From contig JALBUN010000045.1 of assembly GCA_025174535.1 (NCBI GenBank), positions 1,984,001-2,048,000 of the forward strand: 64,000 nt of DNA, in the 5' to 3' direction. Made by a program: the position numbers and the translations under genes. A model generated the notes under the pieces. That model was not told the origin of the DNA. It saw only the letters and a list, made by a program, of their open reading frames with translations, and searched no databases. Origin of the DNA: Cantharellus purpuraceus. Its lineage: Eukaryota; Basidiomycota; Agaricomycetes; Cantharellales; Hydnaceae. Of this stretch, positions 34,579 to 47,370 are shown piece after piece (position 1 is the first letter of the stretch; each line of letters starts with the position of its first letter).

Positions 34579-37500
34579 ATGTCTCGATTAACCTCTAGGG
34601 CACCATTCAACAGGCCCTCCGTTCTCGACGTCTTACAAGCACGTCCTGCTCCCTTGAGTCCACCGGAAACAGAATTGGAGCCAGGCCCACCTCTACAGGA
34701 AGAGGTGTATGTGTCACCAGAGCCACCAGCTGATGCCCCCATACCGCGGATTCGCAAGTCTACCATCGGATACAACAGTGGGAGCTTGTCGAACAGAGAC
34801 CCAAGGCCGACTCAAAAGCAACAGAGATGGTTGGTTATGGTGGTACCCCCTGCCTCGCTCACTCATGAACCACTAATTTTGGGTCACACGCTATCATCTG
34901 CTCCTGCGGGGCGATTTTCCAATGGAATCTTAATGCCTCTATTTCCTACAGTACGTCCCTTTGTAACCGTCGGCACCTCGGATTGACGTAGTTTAACAGC
35001 TCTATGGCCAACTCACGGCTATCGCCCGAGAATTCAACATGCCTAGTACAGCGGGCCTTTGCATTTACCTCCAGCTTCAAGATAGTGGTCCTTCTGTGCT
35101 GACACCCCGCATCTCAGACGAGTCGTGGCCACTTTTATGGGGACACTTTTTTGTTGGACAGGAGCGAGTTGTCCCCCTTCCGCCTCACGGCTTGCCCATT
35201 TCCGGCCGGATCGAGTTCGACATTGATTTGAGGAGAGCAAAATGGTTTAATACATGGATAGGACATCCAGCACGAGAGAGAGCAGAATCAGAAGCAATGT
35301 CTCGAGAGCCCCCCGTGCTCCCAATCCACTGGAGGAGTGATAGTAGAACCACCTTATTCCCTTCAGAGCAGACAGTCGAGGAATCTCCGTCCCCTCCCGA
35401 CGTAAACCCCCAAGGGGTTACGGTGTTGTCACGTCCTACATTACGACATTTACCAAGACCCCTTCTCCTCGACAGACGTGATGCTTCCTCTGTTAGGTCC
35501 TTTTCTAGGCATCCTTCACGTGCGCCAAGCATTTCGAACGATTTACATTCGCCTGAGCCTTTTGTGCAGGCTGCTTCTGCTCATTTAACTGCACCCACAT
35601 TCGTGCCAAACGCATTATCACCCGTAGTCCAAGAACAAGAGGAGCCTCAGACAGCAAAGAGGGCTGAACTGGACTCCCTTGTTCGTCAATGGCGCCAAAC
35701 TTCTGTCGTAGGTGCAGCCAGCACGGCTCTTGCTGCAGCAGGGCAACTGAGCCTCGATCCCGTGAACATGCCCGCCGGAACCGATGTTGAATTAGACTTC
35801 AATGACTTCGAATGGTCCATCTCTTCGGCAGGTCCCCCTACAGAAAGTCCGTTATCCCCACATTGGCCGGACCCTCCGCCCTCGGTGCACCTACAAGGCC
35901 GTCTACAGGGCTCCGTCTGTCTTACACCTTCCGTGTGTACATCTTTCGGCCCCCCAGACTATGAGTGGCCCGAGTCTCCCATTTCCTGCGTTTCTCGCCG
36001 ACCTTCGCCCGACCTCGGCATGCGAATGCTGGATGTTGTATGCTTAACGCCTACAACCGCCACATCTTGGGGTCCTGATGACCTTCCATCACCCATGTCC
36101 GGGGAATGTGACTCGCACTATCACGCTCCTTCAGTGGATATTGGCGTGCGAGGCATGGGCAGCCGTCCTGTGACGCCCTCAACAGCCACCAGTTGGGGTC
36201 CACCGGACTCCCCCTCGATTCTTCCCGACTCTCCGGTTCGCATCCGTACTCCGGATGTGGGTGAGCGCGTTTTTCCGGGTCTTGAAATTACTCGAAAGAG
36301 GCCTCGCGCTCCGGTATTTCCTTACTACAATGCATGGTCAACCCAACCATGGGAACATATTTGGCCATACCAACTGTACCAGGCTCATAATCGCAGGAGG
36401 AACGAACAGATAGAACTTTCAATGCCAGTTCCCGATACTCGCAGAAAGGTGTTGCTACCAGAGTGGCCTGACTTTGCAGCACTATATCCTTCGGATCCAT
36501 CTATGGAACGGTCCGCTGCTAATAAATGCCAGCCTGTGTGTCTAGCGGCACTAAAAGGATATCCTATCTTGGAGATTTATCCGCCAGTGTATCCATACAC
36601 CTTGGATCATATCTACCCCGTGCAAGAGTATGAAGAGCTCTACGTTCAGGGGACTGAGCATCCCACTATAGCCATCTCTGTTGCGTTTAGTAAGCGAGGC
36701 ATGGATTTACATCCTGAGTGGCCGGGTTTTGCAGCATTGTATCCATCGAGTGCCAAAACAAACCGAGTTGTTGCTAGCAAGTCCCAGCCGGTGTCGTTGC
36801 TAATACAAGTAGAGTATCCGTTCTTCAACATTTATCCCAGTGTATATCCACACCATCTGGACGAGCTCTATCCCACCCTCTCATTGGGTCAATCTCTACA
36901 GGGATCTCCTCAACAAGAGGTGATGGGACACGCCACACTACCTCTACAAGACAAAAATGCTACTGCTGCCTCCCCGGCCTCAAGCACGGACCTAGTTGAC
37001 CGATTTCCTAAATGGCCCGACTATGCGGCACTTTATTCCGGGGACTCCATTATGGAGCAGACGACAGCTAACAAATATCAAACAATTAATTTGCCCCAAG
37101 CTACAGGCTATCCCTTCCTTGAAATCTATCCAACCGCTTATCCCTATAACTTGGATCAAATATATCCAACACTTTCCCCTAATCGAGGTGCGGCTATAGA
37201 CAACCAAACATCGAAGCTCCTTACCAATGGGCGTGTAGCTCAGCTAATGGAGTTGCTTCCTCAATCGCCAGACTTTACGTCACGTTACCCGATAGACCCC
37301 AGTGGAGGGCGAGCTGGTACCAACAAATCGCAATCTGTCAGCCTCCCACGCTGCAATGGCTACCCCTCAGTCATCGTATACCCTGCGGTATATCCGTATA
37401 GTCTTCAGGATATTTATCCAGATGTACAACCTACCCTACATCCACCATCGATGAACCTGATGGTCACAGAGGTTAATTCCACCGTCAAGGCTCATCAGCC

Positions 37501-39009
37501 GCTACTTGAGTACCCAGATTTCGCGGGACTATATCCTTCGGATCCATCGACGGAAAGAGTTAGGGCCAATAAGTCACAACTTATCGGTTTGCACAGTGCC
37601 GAATATCCTTTCCTGACAATCTACCCCCATATATATCCTTTTAACCTCGCCGAAATATATGGACCATACTCTTCCATGAAAACGGTCTATGAAGAGACTG
37701 TTTTCTGTGAAGACATACCTATTCGGTTACCAGCCTACTCTGGATATCCCAGTTTCAATCTGTGTAGGTCGTCTTCACCTTCCTGAGTCTGTTACTCATC
37801 TGCGACCCTGTATAGACCCTGCATCACAAGGCTTCCCAACGTTTGAGATTTACCCGCCAATTCGGCCACAAAATTCACTGGCCAAGTTCACAGCCTCGGT
37901 GAAACTCACATCTGCATATCCTGTCATTGAGCTCTATGAGCCAGTCTATCCTTACCTTGTTATATATCCTCAGACTCAACTTGCCGTAGCCGATGAGGAT
38001 TTGCCACTTAGCCCGATCAGCTATCGAAGACGCGCACCGACACCGGGCCCTAGTCGCCATCGTGCACATCTCTCGAGATCATTACTTTCCACAGGGCAGC
38101 AGCCAAACACCCAACGCATATCATCACGTTCACCTGTGCAACGTGAACTCACACCCTCGCTTCCTTCAAATTCGCCCGTGACTATGGCAAAGCTTTCGGG
38201 CAACGACCCGCCTCGCGGAAAGTCCAGAGAAACACACTTGGACCTTCATTTAGGCGCCTTTGGGGTTGACAGCACACCTACATTGCCTATGGGGCTGTCG
38301 CAAAGCTATGCAACCAGGCAGAAACCTAAACGAACTCACCACGATTTGCATTTGTTGGTTTTTGGCAATTCGTCGACAAATGAAGATTTGTCAAAGGGGG
38401 ATTCACTGATCTCGAAGGATTCTGTTCCTGAACTTCCATCTCGCTCTGCTCCTGCTCCTGCGCCTGGTCCTGCTCGCCGGCGGAATAGATCTGGGACCAT
38501 TAGTAGCCGTCCTGCAGCTCCCGAGCAACCTATGTCTTCAGAGCCACAGGCAATCGGGATAATCAATGCCAAAATGGTCACTAGGAGTTCCCGCGGACCT
38601 TATCCCTCCACGAAAACGATTCCCTCCCTCCCAGGCTGGTCAACGCCTCGTGACACACGCTCCAACCCTATCCCTTCCTCGAATACGGCAGCTTCATCAC
38701 TAGGCCGTAGGAGTTCTATCTCTGGTTTACCATCTTCTCCGGCGGAACCCAAAATGTTGCTGAACCGAGTCCGATCAATGAACTCCCATGGAACACAGCA
38801 TGGAGTGTCGCAGGTTGCAACGGAGCCCCAAGGATTGGATCGGAAATCACTGTCAGACACAAATCGTGTTGAAACCAATCGAGTATTACAGACGAAGATG
38901 TTCACGGTTTTGGGTGAGCCCTTTGTCTCGTAGTGGTAAGCATCCTACGTCTCATAACCTAAAAGAGCAAGGTTCCGAGGCTTCTGGTGTCCCGAACTAT
39001 ACCTCCTAG
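34579..39009 (+). CDS. YP-repeat protein, function unknown
   Basis: Exons 34579-34950, 35000-37763, 37816-38913 and 38972-39009 join exactly in frame to 1,423 residues; if the last intron is not used the protein ends five residues earlier at 38933. The N-terminus has an ordered-looking block (QRWLVMVVPPASL, LYGQLTAIAREFN, GLCIYLQLQDSG, WPLLWGHFFVGQERVV, GRIEFDIDLRRAKWFNTW). Around residues 430-535 are three copies of a (V/C)LTPxTATSWGPPDxP motif. Residues about 606-1020 hold five repeats of 83-98 residues, each WPDFAALYPSDP..., then ANKSQ, then GYPxxxIYPxVYPYxLxxIYP, followed by degenerate copies. The tail is Ser/Pro-rich with HLDLHLGAFG and HHDLHLLVFG motifs. No signal peptide or membrane span is obvious. 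Confidence 0.75.
36452..37660 (+). repeat. Five imperfect protein-level repeats (YP repeat)
   Basis: Units begin near 36452, 36704, 37001, 37253 and 37502. The tyrosine-proline core is strongly kept while the DNA has drifted, so the array is old and under selection for protein sequence. Confidence 0.85.
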
Positions 39010-39337
39010 TCATCCACGAGCCGGTCTGTACCGAAAGTCGAGAGGTCAAACCTTCCTTTTGCGTAAACCTCACTATTTACTGTTTCTACTTCTAGACGTT
39101 CGTGTAACTGAATGTTTGCTTTGTAATTACTCTCGCAGTCGACTCACTAGTATTTTATGATGTTTTCGTATGCTATGCTATCTTATACATTTCGTCGGTC
39201 TCTGGGAGCCATGGTAGACTCTACACGATCACATGTGGTGACGGTAATACAAACGATGCTAAAGTTGACGGAACAACAATGAAAATGGCCCATGTAGCCT
39301 CAAAGATAATTCGAAAAATTCAGATGGAGCATAATTC
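39010..39337. other. Convergent gap
   Basis: AT-richer 328 bp between the YP-repeat gene and the PUB-domain gene, holding both 3' ends. No gene seen. Confidence 0.6.
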
Positions 39338-40343
39338 TTAATCGCGGTGGGGCGGCGGGCTTGAAAGAGGCCGCCCTCCTTGCAGTTGGATTCCCTCACT
39401 AGGCAGAAAATCAGGATCTACGAGCGGCGGTGACCCGGAAGATGGCCCTGCCACAGCTCGTTCAGCAGCTGCAACGTCTCGAGCTATCCTACGTTCTTTG
39501 TCTAATTTGTCCTGTAGCGCTTTTCGCTTACGATCATCCTCGAAAGCAAGCTTCACCTTGAATGACTGATCAGCAAATTGAAAACCATTAAATAAAAACC
39601 CACCTGCTTGGCTTGTAATTCTACGGCACCCTTCTCCAGCTGCTTGGCGCGGGTTGTTCTTTCCTCCTTTTCCACCTCGCGATCTAAGGCTTCTCGAAGA
39701 ACTGATGCACCTATGCGAAGCTCCGCAGTCTTGCGATCATTGAAAACGTAGTAAGGCTGGAAGTTTTGAACCTAGAAATGAGGCTCAGTGTAGCCGAGGA
39801 AAATGAACAGGCACAGACTGAGTTATATACCTCAGCTCTGAAGCCCATCTAAATTTCAGCCTTGAATATTGCATGTTTGAAAGACTATGGGTTGAAGTTG
39901 ACCTACCGCCACAGCATACTCCAAGGCTCCCTTCACAGCGACATACGCAATGTGCACGTGAACAGTAGTCAACGTCATAGAGATACAAACCAACCTTTAC
40001 ATCGACTAGTGTTCTCTTGATGAGGGTATTGGTAGGCTTGAATTGTTTGAATTTCTCATTGTCTGGCTGACTGAGTAAGTTCTCGGATATGGTAAGGAGT
40101 GTCTGAGAGGGATAAGCGTGAGATCGATACCGGAAGGAAAACATATACCTTCACTGAAGACAAGGCAGTCGTCTTGTCTACCCCTCTGAAGATACCAGGA
40201 TCTAATAGCCGTCTGAACATCTGACGAGTCTCCCGCTCCTGCTCGAATCTGATGTGTTCTACATCCTCTGAAGACGACTGTGTTTGAAGTCGACGTTGGG
40301 ATGCAGCAAGAAGCTGTTCGCGCGATGGAGAACCTGAAGACAT
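39338..40343 (-). CDS. PUB/PUG-domain protein
   Basis: Starts MSSGSPSREQLLAASQRRLQ at 40343. After a charged helix (HIRFEQERETRQMFRRLLDP) comes a PUB (PUG) domain: TLLTISENLLSQPDNEKFKQ, FKPTNTLIKRTLVDVKGALE, VGFRAEVQNFQPYYVFN, the surface that in other proteins (UBXN6, PNGase) binds the tail of the AAA ATPase p97/Cdc48. A coiled coil (LREALDREVEKEERTTRAKQ ... LQDKLDKERRIARDVAAAE) and a short Pro/Ser tail follow, ending PPPHRD. About 240 residues; no UBX or transglutaminase domain is present, so it is probably a small Cdc48 cofactor. It is head-to-head with the lipase gene. Confidence 0.8.
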
Positions 40344-40454
40344 CGCGAATGTCACGACTGGGCGTAAATACTGGAGTGATGTCACGCGTCGACAGACACG
40401 GAATACACTCGGTCTCTTCTCACGTCACCTCATCCCTGCCCTCTGGTATCCTGG
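40344..40454. promoter_or_regulatory. Divergent promoter, PUB protein / lipase
   Basis: A 111-bp gap between two head-to-head start codons, so both genes must initiate within it or inside each other's leader. Confidence 0.45.
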
Positions 40455-43400
40455 ATGACTAAATTAACGACAGAAGACCTACTCAGGATCGATTATGTGA
40501 ACGAAGAGTGCGTTCAAACACTGCCCGTGTCGTAGTACATGCCTACCTCATAATTTGACATCTCCGCTAACCTCAGGCATATTCGCGCCTTCCGTGCTGC
40601 TCTGAATGGTGAAGATCAAGATACTGATATGGATCTCGATTCGCCTTCAACGTCACATGCCAGCGTACCTCGGACGCGCATCCGGAAAGTCTCTGCACTC
40701 TCCGACTTTGCACCGATCAATGTTACTTTACCGTACGTCCGTCTATACTGATATCTTCTTTCCGCGCTCAAGAGTGCATCTTTTGCAGGCGTCGACGCGG
40801 AGCCAAGCCTCCGAAAAAGAGGCAGGATTGCATGTTTCACGTCATTCGATGGCCGCTATTGGTATTGTTGCACCTCCCCACTTTGATCGCTGCTGCTCAC
40901 ATATTAGTGGAGATCATACTCTTCACTTTCATTTTTGTTATTTTCGGACTCTACGTGTTCGTCCGACAGATCGTCAACGCTATAGAATGGATGTTCGCAT
41001 GTGCGCTGTCTTCGAACTTTGCCATTGAACCTCCATTAAACATAATTTAGGGCGTGGCAGGAAAGGCCAACTACGCAAGCAACTACGTGGAGCCAGGAGT
41101 TATGATGAGTGGAAAGAAGCTGCGCAGACCATGGACGAGTTTCTTGGATTTGATCAATGGAAGCGGGTGTGGAAGTACAAAGTTGCGCCTCACCCAGCGC
41201 TGATAAATTATTTCTATAGGAAGACAGAGATCCTTACTACGACTGGGCCCTGGTACATAAAGTTCGACGCTCTCTACGGAGTCTGCGAGAGAAAGATGAT
41301 GCGCGAGGTGTACTGGGAGTTTTGGAGACATGCATACGAGCCAACTTTGCTGGGACAGAGAGCTCTAGATTATATAGCGAGGTGATTCTCTATATTTTGT
41401 ACTGTCTAACATACTTATACGTCTCCAGACTCATTTTGGAACGAAGAATTGTATTGAAGGTCGGTTTGGGTGTTTTTTGATTCTTTGTGTTGACATGGGT
41501 TTGAATTCACATACAGCGTACATTACTGAAGTGGTGTCTGCCTTGAAATATGTTCGGGAAACTTACAAGCTGCAACAAGAGGAAAAGCGGCGGTTTTTCC
41601 GGAGTGCAAATAGAAATCTAGGTTCTTCTGCCCTTTGCTTATCTGGGGGTGCATCATTTGGCTACTGTAAGCACCCCATCCCGTTAGTCGCGTAATATTC
41701 ACCTTGCCTTCCCCCTAAAGATCACACCGGAGTTGTCAGGGCACTTCTGGACGCCAACCTTGTACCCCGAGTGATCGCGGGGACCTCTGCTGGTGGTCTT
41801 ATTGCTGCCTTGATGTGTACCCGGTCGGACGAAGAACTCAGATTACTACTCAATGCAAAGCTTGCAGACAACCTGTGTGTCTTATCCAGTCCACAGGTTC
41901 AGAAATAGATTTATTCTTGGTTTAGCACGGCATGCGAAGATCCTTTTAGCGTCTGGTCAGAAGCTATTACTCTTTATTTCACTTGGCTGAAACATCATTA
42001 GGTTTCCAAGATTTCTGAGAACAGGGGCAAGGTTTGACACTGTCCAATGGGCGCGAAAGGTAGTGACTTGGTTCTGCACGAAGTTCATCCTAGTGTTAAC
42101 CTTCTTTATCCTTATAGGCGGCGTTTTTTACGCGAGGCTCTCTTACGTTCCGTGAGGCGTATCAGCTTACGGGCAGAGTCCTCAATATCTCTGTTATCCC
42201 TTTCGACCGTCACAGTCCTACCAAACTCTTGAATTATCTTACAGCACCAGATTGTGTAAAGTCTTGCAAGCCTCCCAAATCGGATAGCACAGACTGATAG
42301 TTGTATTTTCTTTTCCCAAGGTGATATGGTCAGCCCTGATTGCGTCTGCAGCCGTGCCAGGGATATTAAATCCAGTCGTGCTGATGCAAAAGGACAAAAC
42401 GGGGAGGTTAATTCCATGGAATTGGGGGACACGTTTCCGAGACGGTAGTCTGAGGTGCGACTGTCGTATCCTCAATTCCCTGATCCATGCTCAACCAGCA
42501 TGCAGAGTTGATATTCCCATCCAATCACTCAACCTCTTATTTAATGGTCCGTCTCGACATCTTATTTCAAACAAACTACTCATTAATGATTCACCTTTAA
42601 TAGTGAACAACCCAATAGTTAGCCAGGTTAACCCCCATGTAAGCCATCGAGTTTTATTTCCAAGGATCGGCACTGGTTTGTTCAATTCCCTTTCAGGTCC
42701 ATTTATGGTGATTGCAGTTTCTCAGATGCAGGTCATTGTTTAATGCGCAAACTTATCCAGGCATTTTGGCCCTCGAGGAACAGCCGGGAAGCCAGTCGCA
42801 CACAGAAAGGGGAAAGGTCAGTTCCGTGGTCATTTTTCCGTGCTAGCCATCATATTTACACTTCTTGGACCAGGCTGGCGAGGAGGGTTTATTCTCTCTG
42901 CTGCAGAACAGTGGCTTAAACTTGAACTAACGAAAAACATAAAGCTAATGAAAGAGCTTGAGTTGCTACCGAACGTTTTTGGCCAAGACTGGTCAGGTGT
43001 TTTCCTTCAGCGGTTTGATGGTGCAGTAACGTACGTGCATCAGTGCATGACCAGACCTAGTTTCATATGTGGCTGCAGAGTATGGCCAAGGACAAAGGTT
43101 GCCGACTGGTTTCATATTCTCAGCGATCCCAGTCGTGAGAAACTCGGAGAAATGATCAAAGTTGGGCAAAGGGTGACTTGGCCTAAGGCAAGTCACATTT
43201 CTAATGTATCTCACCGCTGCTTACGGCTTTCTACAGTTGCACATCATAGAGAATAGGTTCAAACTGGAACGTGAGATTACGCGTTGTCGTCAAAGCCTTC
43301 GTCCAATACATTCGCGTGATCGTCCTGTTCAGGACGCTGTGGTCCAGCGACAGGTTAGATCCTCTGAAGTCACACACGCTTTGCAACAGGGACCTTTGCG

Positions 43401-44049
43401 CACTGGTGCATCTTTCCCTACGCAACTTGCAATCGAGTCGGATGCTGAGGCTGCATTCGCAAAAGGATCTCCCCGATTCTTCAAACGCCATCATCATCAC
43501 AGTCCTCCCGCTTCTCCTCCTAATAAACCGACATCTACTCCAACGTCTGATCATTCTTCTAAATCAACTGATCCGCTAGCTTCTGTGGAAGGTCGACAGA
43601 GATGGGCAACTGCACTTTTAGATTCTGGCACTGCACACTCTCGAGAAGCTGGTGCTACGCATGGCCCTCGAGTTGCTGTCCCAAGCTCCAACCATACTTC
43701 TACACGAACGCCATCGCCATCGCCTCCAGCTATTGCCCCACAATCGCCTAGTTTTTTCACCCGCCTTCAAAGACGATCATTTGCATCACTCCCGTCTGCC
43801 TTTTCAAACTTTCGCAAGAGTGATGCCAGCATTCAAAGTCGGGTTCCGGACGATGGTACTTGGAGCAGTGACAGCTCTAATTCCGACTACCCTCTGGACG
43901 AAGCCGGAGGCCACCTTCGACACCACCCCCTTCCTTTGAACCCGAACGAGTGCCATGGCCAGAACTCATCCGAGGAAAATGGAAATGCTGACGACGGCCT
44001 GAAAGATGATGTAGTAGGCTATGACGACTATCCGGAACAAGACAGGTAA
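40455..44049 (+). CDS. Patatin-type triacylglycerol lipase (Tgl3/4/5, SDP1-like)
   Basis: Lipid-droplet lipase that releases fatty acids from triacylglycerol. The start at 40455 (MTKLTTEDLLRIDYVNEEHI) leads to a disordered segment, hydrophobic spans (WPLLVLLHLPTLIAAAHILV, LFTFIFVIFGLYVFV), then the Tgl-specific domain (AAQTMDEFLGFDQWKRVWKY). The patatin core has LCLSGGASFGYYHTGV (oxyanion loop), VIAGTSAGGLIAAL with the GxSxG catalytic serine, and RFRDGSLRVDIPI with the dyad aspartate. FGQDWSGV and RVTWPKLHIIENRFKLERE close the domain. A Ser/Pro/His-rich tail ends YDDYPEQDR at 44049; a GTAAGA donor at the stop could extend it to 44237. About fourteen exons. Confidence 0.9.
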
Positions 44050-44519
44050 GATTGCCAATGCATTCTGTATCCTCATACCTGTATGTTAGTTCCTGGAGTA
44101 CAGTCAGGCCCAGGGATTTCAGGCACGAAATCAAAAGATTACTTGAATTGGTGATTGGTGAAGTATCGTTCTGGAAATGTAGTGTGCCTATGCAGGTACA
44201 AGTAGCAGATAGTATTCCTGCTTGCGCCTTGCCTTAGTTTTTCAGCCGGATTACTCTAAGGTTATGTGCAATTGATGAAATTCGTTACGGGGGTAGAGTC
44301 GGGTCGAGTCAGTCGAAACTCCCGAGAATTCATTAGGAATAGTAATCGATTTCTATGCTGTACCTTCGGTAGAAGAACTCGAGTCCTTCTATCTATGGGA
44401 TCAGGCTCTTGTATCGTATTAGTCAGACCATTGAATATTGATTCCCGAAGCGCTTATTGCACGAATTATGTAATCTGCAGAGGGTGCTGCAGTCTTGTCA
44501 TTTCCAGACTGTCACCTCC
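44050..44519. other. Gap upstream of NHP2
   Basis: May hold a short alternative 3' exon of the lipase (44101-44237); otherwise no gene is visible. It should include the NHP2 promoter. Confidence 0.45.
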
Positions 44520-45315
44520 ATGTCTAAGGACAAGTCTGAGAAGAAGGAGAGAAGGAAGTCCAGGAAGAGTGAGGTGGAAGACCCGGGACAGACACATGAG
44601 GATTCTACCGCAAAGGTTGTAGAGGACGTGGAAATGGCAGACGTAGTAGAGGCTTCTCCAGTGAGTGTTTCCTTGTCATGACCCATATTTCGACTGTTCA
44701 TGCTATGAGCTAGGAGAAGAAGAAGTTTAAGAAGGATAAAGATACAACTATCATTCCGATAGAGGAGCTGTCACCAATTGCCCATCCACTTGCTCAGAAG
44801 AAGCTTGTAAAGAAGTTACACAAAACCATCAAAAAGGGTCGGTCACTTCACCTGACAATGTTCCATTTTCGAATAGTAGTGCTTAGTCTATTGCACAGCC
44901 TCCAAACGACGACAAGTAAAGCGAGGCGTCAAGGAGGTAGTAAAGGGCATTCGCAAAGGCGACAAAGGGTTTGTCATCTTCGGCAGGTCATACACCTACC
45001 ACTTACCCACACAGCAACAGATTACTTGTTCTCGCTGCCGACATCAGTCCGATTGATATTATTTCTCATCTTCCTGTGTTGAGCGAGGATGCATCCATCC
45101 CTTATATTTTCGTCACGTCGAAGGAAGAGCTAGGACATGCCAGTTCAACAAAACGACCGACTAGCTGTGTAATGATATGCCCAAGCATGAAACGTAAGCC
45201 CAAGGTTGTTGAGGGTCAGGAGGGATTGGTGGAGGATAAGGAAAACGACTACCGAGAATTATACGACGAGTGTTTGCAGGAGGTTCAGGCATTAGATGAA
45301 AAAATTCTGATATAA
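44520..45315 (+). CDS. NHP2: H/ACA snoRNP protein NHP2 (L7Ae family)
   Basis: Core protein of box H/ACA snoRNPs that guide pseudouridylation, and of telomerase in some species; nucleolar. Starts MSKDKSEKKERRKSRKSEVE, an unusually long basic/acidic leader, then PIEELSPIAHPLAQKKLVKK and the RNA-binding L7Ae fold: KRRQVKRGVKEVVKGIRKGD, LLVLAADISPIDIISHLPVL, IPYIFVTSKEELGHASSTKR, TSCVMI. The C-terminus is an acidic extension (NDYRELYDECLQEVQALDEK). Three introns. The length of about 215 residues exceeds the 156 of yeast Nhp2 because of both extensions. Confidence 0.92.
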
Positions 45316-45506
45316 TTTCGTCTACTTCCGCGCTAGGATACGTATCCAATGATCGTCAGAAGCGAGTAAGAGCATACGCGGAAGCAAATCAAGCCACGTC
45401 GCATTTCTTCTTTCCACTAGTGTCATAATTTCGTATAGCTTAGGTCCTCTTCCCTCAACCGGTCCTTGGTCGTCATCTCCTCGATCTGTGCATATCCGCT
45501 TCTTCA

Positions 45507-47370
45507 ATGCCTCCGAAAGCGAAGAAAACACAAAAGGCCACCGGGGCTGCAGTGAACGGCAAGGGTGACAAGCCCACGCCACCCACTGGTTCACCAGTGA
45601 AATCAGCCCCAGCCACTACAGGACAGGAAGAAGGCGAGGTCAAAGTACCAACCGGCACAGGAAAACCGGACCAAGCGGCATATCAAGCAGAACAGGACAG
45701 ACTCAAATCCGAGATTGACGCTCTGCAGGTCAAGCTGGTATGGTATCTCACCTCAGGTAGCTGTATACATTCTTATAGTGGGTCCTCCTAGTCTGCGGTT
45801 AAGGAAAGGATATCTTTGACCACCAAGAACGGTCCTGGGAATGAGCGGCGTACGGCTCTTCGTGCGGAATTGGACGCCTTGCGGGGTCAGCAGTCATCGA
45901 GTAAGACCTCTCGCAGTAAACTCCTTGAACAAATGAAATCTATTCAGGATGGAATCCAGAAGAAGGTGACATCTCCTCTCTCTTCCGTGTTATTTAATTG
46001 AGACCATCGTTGGTAGGTCAAGGATCTCCAGGCTGCGAAAGCGAAGGCACCGTATAAGACTGTTGCCGAAGTTGACAATCAGATCAAGTACGTTGTGAAC
46101 ACCATCGTGTTCTTCAAATGTGGCCAACAATTTCTGTACAGACACTTGGACAAGCAGGTTGAATCCGGTAACATGAAGCTCGGCGATGAGAAAAGGGCAC
46201 TACAAGAGATTAGCACTTTGAAGCGCTCCCGTCGAACAGTGGAAAGTTTTCAAGCGGATCAGGAAGCTATTGAAGCCGACCGTGCCCGGACAGAGTCACT
46301 CCGTAAACAGCTCGATGACCCCGAAGCTAAGGCCATTTCTGAGCGATACGACGCCATCAGGAGCGAGCTTGACGAACTCAAAAAGAGTAGCGACGAGGCT
46401 TTTGCAGACCGAAGCAAACTGTTTGATGAGCGGAATGCACTGTCAGTAGAACTCGACGATCTTTTCAACCGAAAGCGAGAATCTGCTCAGCGCCACCGCG
46501 AAGCGACCGATCGATATTGGCAAAAGGTCAATGAGGAGCGGGCGCGAAGGGCGGAGAGGCAAAGGGCTCAGCGTGCTGCCGAGGAGGAAGAGAAAAGGAA
46601 GGAGATCGTTGAGCGGCTCCTAGAAGAAGCTAAGGTCCCTGCTTTCGAAGCAAAGGTTGAAGATTGCCAAACTCTCATCGACTACTTTAATGCAAAAGTC
46701 GCTGGGGGTTCAACGCCTGTCCCTCCCCCAACTTCATTGTCATCTGCCAAGCCGGGTCTTACTGGGGTCCCCAAGCTCGAGCTGCGGCAAGTGGAGCATG
46801 ATACAGGAAATGGTTTGGTTCCCCGTAAGAAGAAAGGCGAAGAAGAGGAGAGTTATTTTGTTGGCGGTAAGGGTAAAGGCAAGAAGAGTAATAAGGCGGC
46901 AGTCGCTAACACTTCAAGCTCGAGCTTTAATCTTCCTCTCGCGACGCTCAATGCTCTTCTGGACCTTTCTATACCCCCTCCGGCTTCACCATCTGATCTT
47001 CCTCGCGTGGTTGAGGACTTGAAGATCAAGAAAGCATGGTTCGAAGGTGAGTACTTTTTGCTTTGATTTCATCCCGCTGGTACTTAAGAAGGGCGCTATG
47101 ATGCTAGCTAACCAAGAGAGAGTCACCGCGGAGAACATTGCCAAAGCTGAACTACAAGTTCAGCGCTTGACTAAGGGAGGAGCCAAGACTGAGCCTGTTT
47201 CTACCTCACCGCCAAATGGCAAAGTTGAAAAACCGTCAGAGCCAACAACTACCTCGAATGGTGACGAACCATCAGGCGCTGTAGCTAGTGAGGTCGCTGA
47301 AGACAGGCTGGAAGCCGCGAAGAACAGCGAAGAAGGTGCAAAAGTGGAGGTTGAGGCGGCTGACGCTTGA
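45507..47370 (+). CDS. BFR1: BFR1-like mRNP/nuclear segregation protein
   Basis: Homologue of yeast Bfr1, an ER- and polysome-associated mRNA-binding protein implicated in secretion and chromosome segregation. The product begins MPPKAKKTQKATGAAVNGKG and is then almost wholly coiled coil: AAYQAEQDRLKSEIDALQVK, SKLLEQMKSIQDGIQKKVKD, YKTVAEVDNQIKHLDKQVES, KRALQEISTLKRSRRTVESF (family signature), YDAIRSELDELKKSSDEA, ERLLEEAKVPAFEAKVEDC. A linker with RKKKGEEEESYFVGGKGKGK, a LPLATLNALLDLSIPPP segment, and an acidic tail complete it. Four introns, about 500 residues. It is convergent with the RFX gene. Confidence 0.88.
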
